DNA of 64,000 nt from Mesorhizobium sp. B2-1-8 (GTDB lineage Bacteria > Pseudomonadota > Alphaproteobacteria > Rhizobiales > Rhizobiaceae), in contig NZ_CP083952.1 of assembly GCF_006442545.2 (NCBI RefSeq), positions 1,977,501-2,041,500 on the forward strand, given 5' to 3'. The notes under the pieces were generated by a model. It searched no databases. It saw only the letters and a list, made by a program, of their open reading frames with translations, and was not told the DNA's origin. Below, piece after piece: positions 1-9,057 of this stretch. The position numbers were made by a program, and so were the translations under genes. The number at the start of each line of letters is the position of its first letter. Position 1 is the first letter of the stretch.

Positions 1-1
1 T

Positions 2-949
2 TCGATCGATGCCTCGCTGCGGCCCGTCATCGGCGGTGTCCTGGTCGGCCTCCTCGGCCTGATCACGCCGCAGGTCCTGTCCAGCGGCCACGGTGCGCTG
101 CACCGCGAGTTCGCCATGAATTACGGGCTGGCGGTGGTAGCCAGCGTCTTCGTGCTGAAGCTGGCGGCGTCGGCTATCTCGCTGGGCTCGGGTTTTCGCG
201 GCGGACTGTTCTTCGCCTCACTGTTCCTCGGCGCGCTGCTCGGAAAGGCGTTCGCCGGTGTCATGGCGCTCGTCTCGCCGGCGACCGGCATCGACCCCTC
301 CGTCGCCGCCGTCGTCGGCATGACGTCGCTTGCCGTCGGTGTCGTCGGCGGTCCGCTGACCATGACCTTCCTGGCGCTGGAATCGACCCGCGACCTGACG
401 CTCACCGGCGTGGTGCTGGCCGCTTCGATCATGGCGGCGATCCTGGTGCGCGAAACCTTCGGCTATTCGTTCTCTACCTGGCGCTTCCACCTGCGCGGCG
501 AGACGATCCGCAGCGCCCACGATGTCGGCTGGATGCGCAGCCTGACCGTCGACTCGATGATGCGCGAGGACATCAAGACCATCGATGCGTCGACGACGCT
601 GGCCGCCTTCCGCAAGGAGTTCCCGCTGGGGTCGGCCCAGCGCGTGATCGCCGTCGACCCGGGGGACGAATATGTCGGCATGCTGATCGTGGCCGAACTG
701 CACAGCGATCCTTCCGGCGGCGAGGTGCCGGTGCGCGATCTTACCCAGTACAAGGATGCCGTTCTGGTGCCCAGCATGAACGTGCAGACCGCCGCCGAGA
801 CCTTCCAGCGCGCCGGCGCCGAGGAACTGGCCGTGGTCGAGGACTTCGCCGACCACATCGTGCTCGGTCTGCTGACCGAGGGGCATTTGATGCGGCGCTA
901 TGCGGAGGAACTCGAAAAGGCGCGCCGAGACCTGTCGGGCGAGGGATAG
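2..949 (+). CDS. CLC-type chloride channel/transporter with C-terminal CBS pair (5' end outside window)
   Basis: An open frame runs in from the left edge, so only the last 315 residues are visible; the ATG at 116 is internal, because matching CLC sequence (SSGHGAL) lies upstream of it. The visible part holds the later membrane helices, including a GGLFFASLFLGALLG stretch that corresponds to the family's GGIFAPSLFLG anion-pathway segment. From about residue 195 to 310 a cytoplasmic region contains two CBS-like units (starting near SLTVDSMMRED), which bind nucleotides in related proteins. The membrane role is chloride transport or chloride/proton exchange. The usual proline of the GxFxP motif is replaced by alanine. 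The gene converges on the MFS gene, leaving only 22 bases between the stops. The family is clear; the transport mode is not. Confidence 0.9.
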   Translation, partial: SIDASLRPVIGGVLVGLLGLITPQVLSSGHGALHREFAMNYGLAVVASVFVLKLAASAISLGSGFRGGLFFASLFLGALLGKAFAGVMALVSPATGIDPSVAAVVGMTSLAVGVVGGPLTMTFLALESTRDLTLTGVVLAASIMAAILVRETFGYSFSTWRFHLRGETIRSAHDVGWMRSLTVDSMMREDIKTIDASTTLAAFRKEFPLGSAQRVIAVDPGDEYVGMLIVAELHSDPSGGEVPVRDLTQYKDAVLVPSMNVQTAAETFQRAGAEELAVVEDFADHIVLGLLTEGHLMRRYAEELEKARRDLSGEG

Positions 950-971
950 GCGCCCGCGGTTTCCGAACTCG

Positions 972-2615
972 TCAGTGCTCGATCGGTCCCTTGGCAGGCA
1001 CCAACGCCGTGCCGGCGGTTGTCGGGCGCTCGATCACGCGTCGCACGCGCGGCGGCTCATCGCCTGAGTGCAGCGCCCGCAAGCGTTCGCCGACAATGGC
1101 GTCGGCATGGGTGATGCGGCCGTTGTGCCTGACATATTCGAGCCAAGTCGGCGTGTGGTAATGCTCGATCCAGATCGACGGATTTTCGAGATCGCGCGCC
1201 AGCGTCCAGTTGCGGGCACCGTCACGGCGGCGGATGCGGCCACGTTCGGCCATGGTGGCGAGGAATTCCGCCTCGTCCTCGTGCCGGATCACATATTCGA
1301 TCATGATGGCGATCGGGCCGCTGCGCGGCTTGAGGTCGAGGGCGAGATGCGGTTCCTTGAAGCGATTGAGCGGGTCGAGGTTGAGCACCTGCTGTTGCGG
1401 CAGCGGCAGCACAAGGCCGAGGGCGCCGCCGGCGAGCATTGCGATGGCCGCGGCGATCAGCGCGGTCCCGGCACCATGCGCATCGGCGACGACACCCCAG
1501 ATCCAGCTGCCCAGCGCGATGCCGCCGAAGGTGGCGGTCTGGTAGACCGAGAGAACCCGGCCGACCACCCAACGCGGCGTCGCCATCTGCACCGTGACGT
1601 TGAAATGGGATAGCGCGATCACCCAGCAGGCGCCGCCGACAAGCAGGCCGAGCGAGGTCTGCCAGGCATGCTGGCTGATAGCGGCGTTCAAGGCGCAGGC
1701 AGCGAAACCGCCGAAGGCGCAGCGCACCATCGTCTCGCTGGAGAGCAACTGCCGCAGCCGCACGCTGATCAGCGCGCCGCCGACCGCGCCGATGCCGAAG
1801 GCGCCCAGCATGATGCCGTAGGTCAGCGCGTCGCCCTTGACGAGATCGCGGGCCACCAGCGGCAGCAGCGCGAGCACCGCGCCGGCGCTGAAGCCAAAGG
1901 CCGCGCCCCTGACCAGCACCTTGCCGATGTTGGGCGACATGGCGACGTAGCGCAGGCCCGCGCCCATGGCGGCTCCCAATGACTCGCGCGGCAGGGCCGA
2001 GACCGGTACATCCGGCTTCCAGCGTGCCAGCACGACGATGAGGCCGACATAGCTCACCGCGTTCGCCGCGAAGGCGGCGGCCGCACCGGCAGCCGCGACG
2101 ATGATGCCGCCGATCGCCGGTCCGACGCTGCGGGTCAGGTTGAAGCCCATGGAATTCAGCGCCACGGCGGCGGGCACCTTGTTGCGCGGAACGATGTCGC
2201 CGACGGAGGCCTGCCATGACGGGCTGTTGAGCGCCGTGCCGCTGTCGATCAGGAAGGTGAAGGCCAGCAGCGTCCACGGCGTGATCAGGTCCAAATAGGT
2301 GAAGGCGGTCAGAAGCGCCGAAACGACCAGCATGAATGCCTGGGCGACCAGCATCACCTTGCGGCGGTCGAAACTGTCGGCGATGGCGCCGGCGACAAGC
2401 GCGAACAGCATGATAGGCAAGGTGGTCGAGGCCTGGACCAGGGCGACCTGATACGGCGAGGTGGCGATGGTGGTCATCATCCAGGCGGCGCCGACACCCT
2501 GGATCAAGCCGCCGAAATTGGAGACGAGGCTTGCGCCCCACACGGCGCGGAAGATGCCATGCCGGAACGGCGCCAGCGCCGAGACGCTTTCGCTATCCGG
2601 CTTTTCGTCAATCAT
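972..2615 (-). CDS. MFS exporter of the EntS/MFS_3 type with C-terminal soluble domain
   Basis: This 547-residue inner-membrane protein has an MFS fold over roughly residues 15-415, with the family loop DSFDRRKVM after the second helix and a GPAIGG turn. The last 110 residues or so (from about IAIMIEYVIRHEDEAEF) look like a dimeric alpha/beta-barrel domain of the antibiotic-monooxygenase type, which is known in the MFS_3 family. The start at 2615 is preceded by AGGAAC at good spacing; a longer frame to 2699 lacks such a site. The substrate cannot be read from sequence; exporters of this family move siderophores or drugs. It lies downstream of fliQ on the same strand, where S. meliloti would have flhA. 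Confidence 0.85.
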   Translation of the reverse strand: MIDEKPDSESVSALAPFRHGIFRAVWGASLVSNFGGLIQGVGAAWMMTTIATSPYQVALVQASTTLPIMLFALVAGAIADSFDRRKVMLVAQAFMLVVSALLTAFTYLDLITPWTLLAFTFLIDSGTALNSPSWQASVGDIVPRNKVPAAVALNSMGFNLTRSVGPAIGGIIVAAAGAAAAFAANAVSYVGLIVVLARWKPDVPVSALPRESLGAAMGAGLRYVAMSPNIGKVLVRGAAFGFSAGAVLALLPLVARDLVKGDALTYGIMLGAFGIGAVGGALISVRLRQLLSSETMVRCAFGGFAACALNAAISQHAWQTSLGLLVGGACWVIALSHFNVTVQMATPRWVVGRVLSVYQTATFGGIALGSWIWGVVADAHGAGTALIAAAIAMLAGGALGLVLPLPQQQVLNLDPLNRFKEPHLALDLKPRSGPIAIMIEYVIRHEDEAEFLATMAERGRIRRRDGARNWTLARDLENPSIWIEHYHTPTWLEYVRHNGRITHADAIVGERLRALHSGDEPPRVRRVIERPTTAGTALVPAKGPIEH

Positions 2616-2798
2616 GGGCGGTTCCTGCCACGGCGCGCTGATCCTTGCGGTGATCCGTTTCCCCGCATGATTTGCCGAAACTATGGCATCACGGCGCAAA
2701 GGGCGAATGCCTTGCGGGCAAGATCATGGTCCAACAAGGGGATAGCGGAGGGCCACACGCTTGTGGCGGAAGGCACCGAGCATCCTTTCTGGAATCGC

Positions 2799-3065
2799 TC
2801 AGAAACCGTTCTGGATGCGCTCGAAGATGACATTGGTGAAGGCCGATATCTGGCCGCCGATGAATGGGCCAGTAAGCGCCACCACCAGCATGATGGCGAC
2901 GATCTTGGGCACGAAGGTCAAGGTGATTTCCTGGACCTGTGTCAATGCCTGGATCAAGGCGATGCCGATGCCGACGGCCATTGCGACCAGCACCACCGGC
3001 GCGGATGCCGTCAGCACCGTCCACACCGCGTACTGGACGATATCGAGTGCGTCGGCCTCGTTCAT
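2799..3065 (-). CDS. fliQ: Flagellar export apparatus protein FliQ
   Basis: FliQ is an 88-residue inner-membrane component of the type III flagellar export gate. It has two hydrophobic helices (about residues 14-40 and 52-74), with the family segments GIGIALIQALTQVQEITLTFVPK and ending FERIQNGF. The start MNEADAL fits the family length; the frame extends upstream without family similarity. It lies 13 bases after flgD as the last gene of the rem-flgE-...-flgD block. FliP is encoded at 18.7 kb and FlhB at 32.6 kb, but FliR and FlhA are not in this window. Confidence 0.93.
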   Translation of the reverse strand: MNEADALDIVQYAVWTVLTASAPVVLVAMAVGIGIALIQALTQVQEITLTFVPKIVAIMLVVALTGPFIGGQISAFTNVIFERIQNGF

Positions 3066-3078
3066 GTCGGCGGTCGGC

Positions 3079-3486
3079 CTAGCTCGCCGGCTTGATCGAT
3101 ACGCCCGCGCCGACGGGGACCGTGGTGCCATCCTGCAGCACTGCGATCAGGCCGTTGCTGCCAAGCGTCACCGACGCCACCGTGCCCGTGGTCTTACCAT
3201 CGGCCGAGGTGATGTTGCGGCCTATGAGAGCGTCGGCCTGCGACAGCGCCGAGGACTGCATGATCTGGTCGAGCTTGGTGTTGGTCTGTACCGACTGCTC
3301 GACCTGGGAGAAGGTGGCGAGCTGGGCGACGTACTGCGTCGAATCCATCGGCTTGGTCGGATCCTGGTTCTTCATCTCGGCGATCAGAAGTTTCAGGAAC
3401 GAGTTATAGTCGACAGCGGTCTTGGCGGTCTGCGTGGTGGTCTGGTTGGCGCCAACCGGTACCGTCGTCGTCATATCCACGGTCAT
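3079..3486 (-). CDS. flgD: Flagellar hook assembly scaffold FlgD
   Basis: FlgD caps the growing hook so that FlgE subunits polymerise, and is removed afterwards. This 135-residue protein is short for the family and ends soon after the N-terminal FlgD domain. Visible family features are YNSFLKLLIAEMKNQDPTKPMDSTQYVAQLATFSQVEQ (residues 27-65), followed by a short beta-rich tail. The Fn3/Tudor-like C-terminal part of enterobacterial FlgD is lacking, as in other rhizobia. The start codon overlaps the flbT stop by one base, which implies translational coupling. Confidence 0.95.
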   Translation of the reverse strand: MTVDMTTTVPVGANQTTTQTAKTAVDYNSFLKLLIAEMKNQDPTKPMDSTQYVAQLATFSQVEQSVQTNTKLDQIMQSSALSQADALIGRNITSADGKTTGTVASVTLGSNGLIAVLQDGTTVPVGAGVSIKPAS

Positions 3487-3929
3487 TAGTATCGTGCTCC
3501 CACGGCCAGCGGGCGCGCGGCGCCCGGAATATCGTCATTGCCGCCAAGCGCGCGGCGTTCGAGAGGATAAAGCGAACGGATCGCCTTCAAGGCCTCGTAG
3601 ATGTGATCCTCGCCGACCATGCGGTCGACCTGTTTCAGCGCGCTGCCGATCTCGGCGTCTTCGAAACTTGCAATAAGCAGCGGCAGCGAGCGGCGGAACA
3701 TCTCGCGGGCTTCATCGGCACCAGCGGGGTTCATCAGCATGACCTGCACGATGAAATAGAGCTGCCGCAATGGCGTCGACGCCTCGTCGGCCTGGATCAC
3801 ATGGCTTTCGAGCAGGAACTGCACGTCGTTCATCAGCTCGACGGTGACCTTGCGGTCGACGCGGATGACGGCGCCGTTGATGTAGATCTTCTCGTTGGGT
3901 TTCAGCGAGATCTTCAGCGTGTTGGTCAT
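3486..3929 (-). CDS. flbT: Flagellin synthesis repressor FlbT
   Basis: FlbT is a post-transcriptional regulator. In Caulobacter it binds the 5' leader of flagellin mRNA and destabilises it until the hook is complete. The 147-residue protein begins MTNTLKISLKPNEKIYINGAVIRVDRKVTVELMND, a characteristic FlbT start, and keeps the QLYFIVQVMLMNP segment near residue 80. The ATG at 3929 overlaps the flaF stop as ATGA. A longer frame to 4025 overlaps flaF in another frame and is not believable. Its likely targets, two flagellin genes, lie at 16-18.4 kb. Confidence 0.95.
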   Translation of the reverse strand: MTNTLKISLKPNEKIYINGAVIRVDRKVTVELMNDVQFLLESHVIQADEASTPLRQLYFIVQVMLMNPAGADEAREMFRRSLPLLIASFEDAEIGSALKQVDRMVGEDHIYEALKAIRSLYPLERRALGGNDDIPGAARPLAVGARY

Positions 3930-4273
3930 TGAATGCCGTCGCGGATGATCTGGGACACTTCGATCAGCCCCTCGAAATTGTCGGTGCGGCCCTGGCGGAT
4001 GTCCTCGGCCTCGCGCAACAGCCACAGGCCGATGGAAATCAGGTTGGCGCGCAATTCCTTTGGGAGTGCGTTGTCGCTGGAGCCAAGATCCTCGACGAAG
4101 GTGGTCCAGACGCGATTGGTGAAATGCAGCGCCTCCACGGCCTCCATCGAAGCCTGACCGGCCGCGGCGGCGGCCGACAGCATGTCGATCGAGCGGGTCA
4201 GCAGCTCCCGTTCGCGGTCCTTGGCGTCCGCGACGGAGGTGCTCTGAACGTCGGCGTAGGAGAATTGGTACAT
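3926..4273 (-). CDS. flaF: Flagellar biosynthesis regulator FlaF
   Basis: FlaF is a small cytoplasmic protein needed for flagellin production or export in Caulobacter and rhizobia, where it works opposite to or together with FlbT. This one has 115 residues, the usual length. It has the typical start MYQFSYADVQ, a central helix with a small-residue run (SAAAAAGQ) and LRANLISIGLWLLREAEDIRQG near residues 74-95. It sits between flgL (28 bases upstream) and flbT (4-base overlap), the standard rhizobial order. Confidence 0.95.
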   Translation of the reverse strand: MYQFSYADVQSTSVADAKDRERELLTRSIDMLSAAAAAGQASMEAVEALHFTNRVWTTFVEDLGSSDNALPKELRANLISIGLWLLREAEDIRQGRTDNFEGLIEVSQIIRDGIQ

Positions 4274-4301
4274 TGTTGGCTCTACCGTTCCGCTAGAGGT
4301 G

Positions 4302-5345
4302 TCAGGTCAGGTAATTCAACAGGCTGAGCTGCTGCAGGCGCGCCGTCAGAGCGAAAGACGTCTCGATATGCTGCGTCAGGTCGGCGACGCGGGTCGCTGC
4401 TTCCGCCGGATCGACTGCTTCGAGATCCAGAATGTGCCGTTCGAACAGGTCGATCTGCGTCTTCATACGGTCGCTGGCGTCGGAGACGCGCTTCTGGACG
4501 ATGCCGGTCTGGGATTGCACCTGCGCGATGCCGCTCAGCGCCTCGCCGACCAGTTTCTGCGAATGGTCGACGATGCTGTCCTTCGCCGCCTGGCTGATAT
4601 TGGTGGACATCAGGCTGGAGACCAAGGCGGCCGCCATGGCAAGCTTCCTGATACCGTCGCTGTTGGCGCCGGTCGAGGTCTCGGTGGTTTCGTTGAGCGC
4701 GATGCGGCTGACGATCTGCTGGTCGGTCGCGTTCGACATGTTGGTCTGCCAGCCCGCGCCGAGGAACTGCGGCGTGACATCGTTGGTGATGAAATCATCC
4801 ATCTGGGCCGCGGTGATGTTGGCTGCGGCCGGGTCATTGGGCGTGAAGCCGAACTTGGCGACGAAGGAGGCGTCAAAGGCGGCCTTGGCGGGAGAGCCGG
4901 CGGCCGTGAAATCGTTGATGGGCTTGACGTCGGTGTTTGTGCCGGCGAACAGATATTCGCCGTTGACGCTGGTGTTGAGGATCGACGTAAGCTGCTGGAT
5001 GGTTGTCTGGCCGGTCGATTGGGTCAGGCTGTCGGTGTTGTCGCCCGACGATGCGGTGGTCAGGCTGGACAGGAAAGTCTGCGCGACGTTGGAGAGTTGG
5101 CCGAGCGAGGTCTGGGTCGATGAGAGCCGGGCGGCCACCAGTCCGTTGGAATCGACAATGACGTTGAGCCGGTCGAGGTCGCGCGAAAAGGTGACGGACT
5201 GTGCGGTACGCCCACCGAGTGCCAGACCGACATCGGCGACCTTGCCGGTCGAGGACTCCTTCGTGGCTTTGACGAGATCGGCCTGCATACGCATTTGCTG
5301 ATAGCGCATGGCATTCGTAAGGGCAGCAGAGGAGACAAAGGTCAT
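4302..5345 (-). CDS. flgL: Flagellar hook-filament junction protein FlgL
   Basis: FlgL (HAP3) forms the junction between hook and filament, on the FlgK ring. The 347-residue protein has the helical flagellin-like N-terminus (LTNAMRYQQMRMQADLVKATKESSTGKVADVGLALGG, residues 8-45) and a heptad-patterned C-terminal helix (DRMKTQIDLFERHILDLEAVDPAEAATRVADLTQHIETSFA, about 289-330). Both ends pair in the assembled structure. It follows flgK with only 3 bases between stop and start and is in the same transcription unit. Confidence 0.95.
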   Translation of the reverse strand: MTFVSSAALTNAMRYQQMRMQADLVKATKESSTGKVADVGLALGGRTAQSVTFSRDLDRLNVIVDSNGLVAARLSSTQTSLGQLSNVAQTFLSSLTTASSGDNTDSLTQSTGQTTIQQLTSILNTSVNGEYLFAGTNTDVKPINDFTAAGSPAKAAFDASFVAKFGFTPNDPAAANITAAQMDDFITNDVTPQFLGAGWQTNMSNATDQQIVSRIALNETTETSTGANSDGIRKLAMAAALVSSLMSTNISQAAKDSIVDHSQKLVGEALSGIAQVQSQTGIVQKRVSDASDRMKTQIDLFERHILDLEAVDPAEAATRVADLTQHIETSFALTARLQQLSLLNYLT

Positions 5346-5348
5346 GGC

Positions 5349-6800
5349 TTATCCCACCGCGTTCAACAGAGCCGTCATCATGTCGTCGACGGTCTTCATC
5401 ATCCGGGCGGATGCCTGATAGGTGTGCTCGAGATCGAGCATCAGCGACATCTCCTGATCGACATTGACGCCCGTTGCGTTGGACAAGGCATCGGCGCTGC
5501 GCTGTGCCAGGGCTTCCTTGGCGTCGGCTGCGGTCGAAGCCTGCTGACGAACGCCCTGCAACCAGCCGATCGAATTGGCGGCGTAGTCGGCAACGCTGGA
5601 GGTTGCCGAAATCCCGGCCGAGGGATCGAACGTCATCGGCTTGTCGAGCTGGTCGCCATAGGCGACCAGAAGGTTGGAGTATGAGGCTCCGCCAGTGTTG
5701 GCGACGTATGCGGCGCCATTGGCGCCGCCGTCACGCAGCAATGTCGGGTTGCCGCCAGCGCTGGGATCCATCGCGGCGTTGATCTTGATCGTTCCAGCAA
5801 GGCCATCGACGAGCGTGCCCGCGGCTGGCACCGCCGGTGCGCCCGACCAGGTGAACAGGCCCGCCGCGTTGGGCATCGACGGTGCGGTTTCGGCAAAGGC
5901 GGTGATAAGGCCGCGGGCGGTTTCGTCGAGCTGGCTCTGCATGGTCGAGGCGACGCCGTCGCGCAATTGCAGCAGGCCGGCAATCGTGCCGCTGGCGGTG
6001 GTGTTGCCGCCGCTGCCCGCCGAGACCGGTACGTTGTCGATGTAGACAGCGTTGCCGGCCGCACCCGCGGCATAGCCCGTAGATGGGGCGAAGCTGACGG
6101 CGCGTGGGATCGTCTCGAACAACGTCGTGCCGTCACCCGTGGTGATGACCATGTCGTTGTCGCCACGCGTGAAGGTCGATACCGGAATGTAATTGGCGAT
6201 CTTCTTCAACAATGCGTCGCGTTGGTCGAGCGCATCGGAAACGTCGGTGCCGGAACGGGTTCCGGACATGACCGCCGTGTTGGCGTCCTGGAACTGGTTG
6301 AGCAGGGAGTTGAGATCCTTGACGGCGGTATCGATCTGGCCGTCGGTCTGGGTACGAAAATCCTGAATGGCCTTGGAGCCCTCATTCAGGGACCGCACGA
6401 CCTGTTTGGCCGCGTCGATGACGCTCGAGCCAAGATTCTGGTTGGACGGCGAGGTGGCGTATAGCTGCAGCGCCTGCTGCAGGTTGGCGATGGCGGTCGA
6501 AGGTGAGGAGGCGTTGTCGACGCCATTCACTGAAACGTCGAGCTGGTCCATGCCGCCGTAGAGCGCGTTCTGGCCGGCGTAGGCGGACAGAGCGCCGAGG
6601 TTCTGGCGAAACAGCAGGTCGTTGGCTGCACGCTGGACATCAACCGAACGCGCGCCGGGCGTCGTGCTGGTGACCAGCGCGATGCGGCGCGAATAGTTCG
6701 GATTGTCGGCGTCTGCCACGTTGCGCGTGACGACGCTTGTCTGCCGCGAGGTGGCCAGAAGCGCCGATTGGGCGATGCTCAGTGCGGAGGAAAGCGACAT
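5349..6800 (-). CDS. flgK: Flagellar hook-associated protein FlgK
   Basis: FlgK (HAP1) is the first hook-filament junction protein. This 483-residue copy starts MSLSSALSIAQSALLATSRQTSVVTRNVADADNPNYSRR, the rod-hook N-terminal motif with the family tag NPNYSRR. It ends with the hook-type C-terminal helix LMLDLEHTYQASARMMKTVDDMMTALL. The middle region (about 230-390) is low in charge and rich in Ala, Gly, Ser and Thr, as expected of a surface-exposed domain. It sits between flgE and flgL with small gaps, and is probably expressed in the class activated by Rem. Confidence 0.95.
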   Translation of the reverse strand: MSLSSALSIAQSALLATSRQTSVVTRNVADADNPNYSRRIALVTSTTPGARSVDVQRAANDLLFRQNLGALSAYAGQNALYGGMDQLDVSVNGVDNASSPSTAIANLQQALQLYATSPSNQNLGSSVIDAAKQVVRSLNEGSKAIQDFRTQTDGQIDTAVKDLNSLLNQFQDANTAVMSGTRSGTDVSDALDQRDALLKKIANYIPVSTFTRGDNDMVITTGDGTTLFETIPRAVSFAPSTGYAAGAAGNAVYIDNVPVSAGSGGNTTASGTIAGLLQLRDGVASTMQSQLDETARGLITAFAETAPSMPNAAGLFTWSGAPAVPAAGTLVDGLAGTIKINAAMDPSAGGNPTLLRDGGANGAAYVANTGGASYSNLLVAYGDQLDKPMTFDPSAGISATSSVADYAANSIGWLQGVRQQASTAADAKEALAQRSADALSNATGVNVDQEMSLMLDLEHTYQASARMMKTVDDMMTALLNAVG

Positions 6801-6827
6801 GCTGGTCTTTCACGGGCGGAGCCCGGT

Positions 6828-8087
6828 TTATCTCTTCAGGTTGACGAGGACGTCCATCAGATCGGACCCGGTCTGGAAGACTTTGGAATTGGCGGTGTAA
6901 CTGCGCTGAGCCGCGATCATGTCGGTCAATTCCTCCGCGATATCGACGTTGGAATTTTCGAGTGCGCCGGAAATGATCGAACCAAGCTTGCCTTCGTTGG
7001 CAAAGCCGACACGGATCGCACCGGAGTCGGTGCCTTGGGCGTAGACATTGCCAGGCAGCGCCTTGAGCTGGTCGGGGCTCTGCACGTCGGCCAGCGGAAT
7101 CTTGTAGAGCGGCTTGGAGGTGCCGTCCTTGTACTGGGCGTAGATGGTGCCGTCCTTGCTGATCTGCACCTTGTCGATGGTGCTCGGCGCGTTGCCGTTG
7201 ACCTGTGCGTCGGAGACGGTGAAGCCGGTGCCGAGCTGGGTCAGCTTCGACAGATCGAGGTCGAGGCTGGCGCCGCCCGGTACTGTGAATGAAACGTCGG
7301 TCGGGGTGCCGGTGAGCTTGCCGGTCGTGGTATCGAAGGTCAGGTTGGCCGTGCCCAGGGCACCGCCGGTAGCGTAGGGGAAGCCAGTTCCGGCCGTCGC
7401 CTTCGATTGGTCGAAGACCGCCACCTCCCAGGTGCCGGCACCGGTATTGGTGAAATAGACGTCGAGCAGCTTCTTGTTGCCGAGATTGTCATAGGCGACC
7501 ATCGACGATTTCGAAGTGTACTGCGCGCCCGCCGAGTTCGTGCTGGGCAGGTTGCCGGCGGCGACCGGCGTCGCACCTGCCGGCAGATTGCCGCTGAAAT
7601 TACCCTGGGTGCTCGGCGTCGCGGTCAGTCCCTGGTCGGAGATGACAACCGGCTCGAGACCTTCGAAGCCGTTGACCGTCGCCGCCGGCGTGCCGTTGGC
7701 ATAGCTGTAGGCCATCAGCTGGAAACCGGCGGCATTGACCAGCCGGCCCTGGGCATCGGGAACGAAGGCGCCGGCGCGGGTCAGGAAAGGCGTGCCGCTC
7801 GGGTCCTGGACGACAAAGAAGCCATCGCCGCTGACGGCAAGGTCGGAGACCGAGGTCGTGTATTGAAGCACGCCCGGATCGCTCACCGCCTGGCGGATCG
7901 TCGTGGTGACGCCGCCGGAATTATAGGCGCCGCCGGTCGACGGCATGATCAGCGTCGAAAATTCGGCCGAAGACCGCTTGTAGCCGGTGGTGTCGGAGTT
8001 GGCGATGTTGTCGGCCGTCGTCGACAGGCGGTTTGCCTGGGCATTCATGCCGGAAACGCCGGTCCGCATCATTCCGTAGAGGCTCAT
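6828..8087 (-). CDS. flgE: Flagellar hook protein FlgE
   Basis: FlgE polymerises into the hook, the universal joint of the flagellum. The 419-residue protein has the N-terminal signature (MYGMMRTGVSGMNAQANRLSTTADNIANSDTTGYKRS; here MSLYGMMRTGVSG), the FlgE D2-type central region and the C-terminal ENSNVDIAEELTDMIAAQRSYTANSKVFQTGSDLMDVLVNLKR. A GGAGA ribosome site precedes the ATG. It is the first structural gene after rem (79-base gap) and leads flgK-flgL-flaF-flbT-flgD-fliQ. Confidence 0.96.
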   Translation of the reverse strand: MSLYGMMRTGVSGMNAQANRLSTTADNIANSDTTGYKRSSAEFSTLIMPSTGGAYNSGGVTTTIRQAVSDPGVLQYTTSVSDLAVSGDGFFVVQDPSGTPFLTRAGAFVPDAQGRLVNAAGFQLMAYSYANGTPAATVNGFEGLEPVVISDQGLTATPSTQGNFSGNLPAGATPVAAGNLPSTNSAGAQYTSKSSMVAYDNLGNKKLLDVYFTNTGAGTWEVAVFDQSKATAGTGFPYATGGALGTANLTFDTTTGKLTGTPTDVSFTVPGGASLDLDLSKLTQLGTGFTVSDAQVNGNAPSTIDKVQISKDGTIYAQYKDGTSKPLYKIPLADVQSPDQLKALPGNVYAQGTDSGAIRVGFANEGKLGSIISGALENSNVDIAEELTDMIAAQRSYTANSKVFQTGSDLMDVLVNLKR

Positions 8088-8166
8088 CGAGATGTCTCCG
8101 CAATATCCATGCCGCTGGCTTCGAGGCTACGCGTCCTGTCTTGCGCGAGGCTGGCGCGGTGCCGCA

Positions 8167-8835
8167 TCAGAACACGAGCCGGTAGCCGAGGAAGCGCTTG
8201 GAATCGATCGGGTCAGTGCCGAGCTTCTCGCGCAGTTTCTTGCGCAACTTGCTGATGTGGCTTTCCACCACGTTCTCCTCGACCTCTTCGTCGAAGATGC
8301 CGTAGATGGCGTTGAACACCTGGGTCTTGGTGACGCGGCGGCCGCGATTGCTCGCCAGATATTCCAGGATACGGCGCTCACGGCGCGGCAAGGGCAGCGG
8401 CTGGCCGTCGATCTCGGGATCGCGGCCGTCCATGAAGATGCGCATGGCGCCGATCTCGGTATAGGCGACGTCCTCGCTGGCGCGTCGGCGGATGGCGGTG
8501 ATGCGGGCCAGGATTTCGCGGATGTGCACCGGCTTGCGGATGACGTCGTCGACGCCACTCTCGAACAACCGCAGCGTGTTTTCCAGCGAATGCTGCTCGC
8601 TGAGCGCAATGACCGGAGCTCCGGTGCGGTCGCGGATCTGGCGCGGCGAGATCGCGCCGTCACGGCAGTCGCCGATCAGGAAGGCCCGGACCGAACGCAG
8701 ATCGGTGTCGGCGGCCGAGTTGACCCACTCGCCGAATTCGCCCGGCGCGAAACCGGCGCAGGCGATCCCCTCGCGGTCGAAAAGTGAATTATAGCCCTCT
8801 GTCACGAGCTCTCGCTCGTCAACGATAACGATCAT
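8167..8835 (-). CDS. rem: OmpR-type transcriptional activator Rem (exponential-phase motility regulator)
   Basis: Rem activates late flagellar and motility genes in Sinorhizobium, and is itself under VisN-VisR control there. The 222-residue protein has a receiver-like N-terminal half ([16 protein letters not shown]; conserved Lys in VIRKPVH near residue 102). The C-terminal half is a winged-helix OmpR DNA-binding domain from about residue 125 ([22 protein letters not shown] and [22 protein letters not shown]). No partner histidine kinase is nearby, which fits an orphan, possibly phosphorylation-independent regulator. The start at 8835 is chosen from the receiver fold; the frame continues upstream to 8913 without family similarity. 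Confidence 0.9.
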   Translation of the reverse strand: MIVIVDERELVTEGYNSLFDREGIACAGFAPGEFGEWVNSAADTDLRSVRAFLIGDCRDGAISPRQIRDRTGAPVIALSEQHSLENTLRLFESGVDDVIRKPVHIREILARITAIRRRASEDVAYTEIGAMRIFMDGRDPEIDGQPLPLPRRERRILEYLASNRGRRVTKTQVFNAIYGIFDEEVEENVVESHISKLRKKLREKLGTDPIDSKRFLGYRLVF

Positions 8836-9057
8836 CGGCCCCGCCTCCGAATCAGCACATCTGCCCCGTGGGGAAAGGCGTATCCGCTGGCGGGAATCCT
8901 GAACAACCATCATTTCTTGTAACTAGTTTCTTGGGAGTCTGGAATCGCATCGGTTGCATTAGCATGCCGCCAGATATGCTTACCGGTCCAACTCGTGACG
9001 AAGTCGTACTACCCGCTTCGTGTCAGGGGATCGATGTATTAGCAGGAGAAAATGCGC
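8836..9057 (-). promoter_or_regulatory. Upstream region of rem, likely promoter
   Basis: These 222 bases separate rem from the upstream transglycosylase gene and hold no believable gene. Rem and the flgE block downstream need a regulated promoter, so this is where VisN-VisR control would be expected from the S. meliloti model. The stretch 8915-8940 is richer in A and T than its surroundings. No specific operator could be assigned by eye. Confidence 0.4.

Noticed and set aside
9001..9057. Possible small gene between rem and the transglycosylase gene
   Set aside because: No frame with a ribosome site or sensible composition; more likely the rem promoter.
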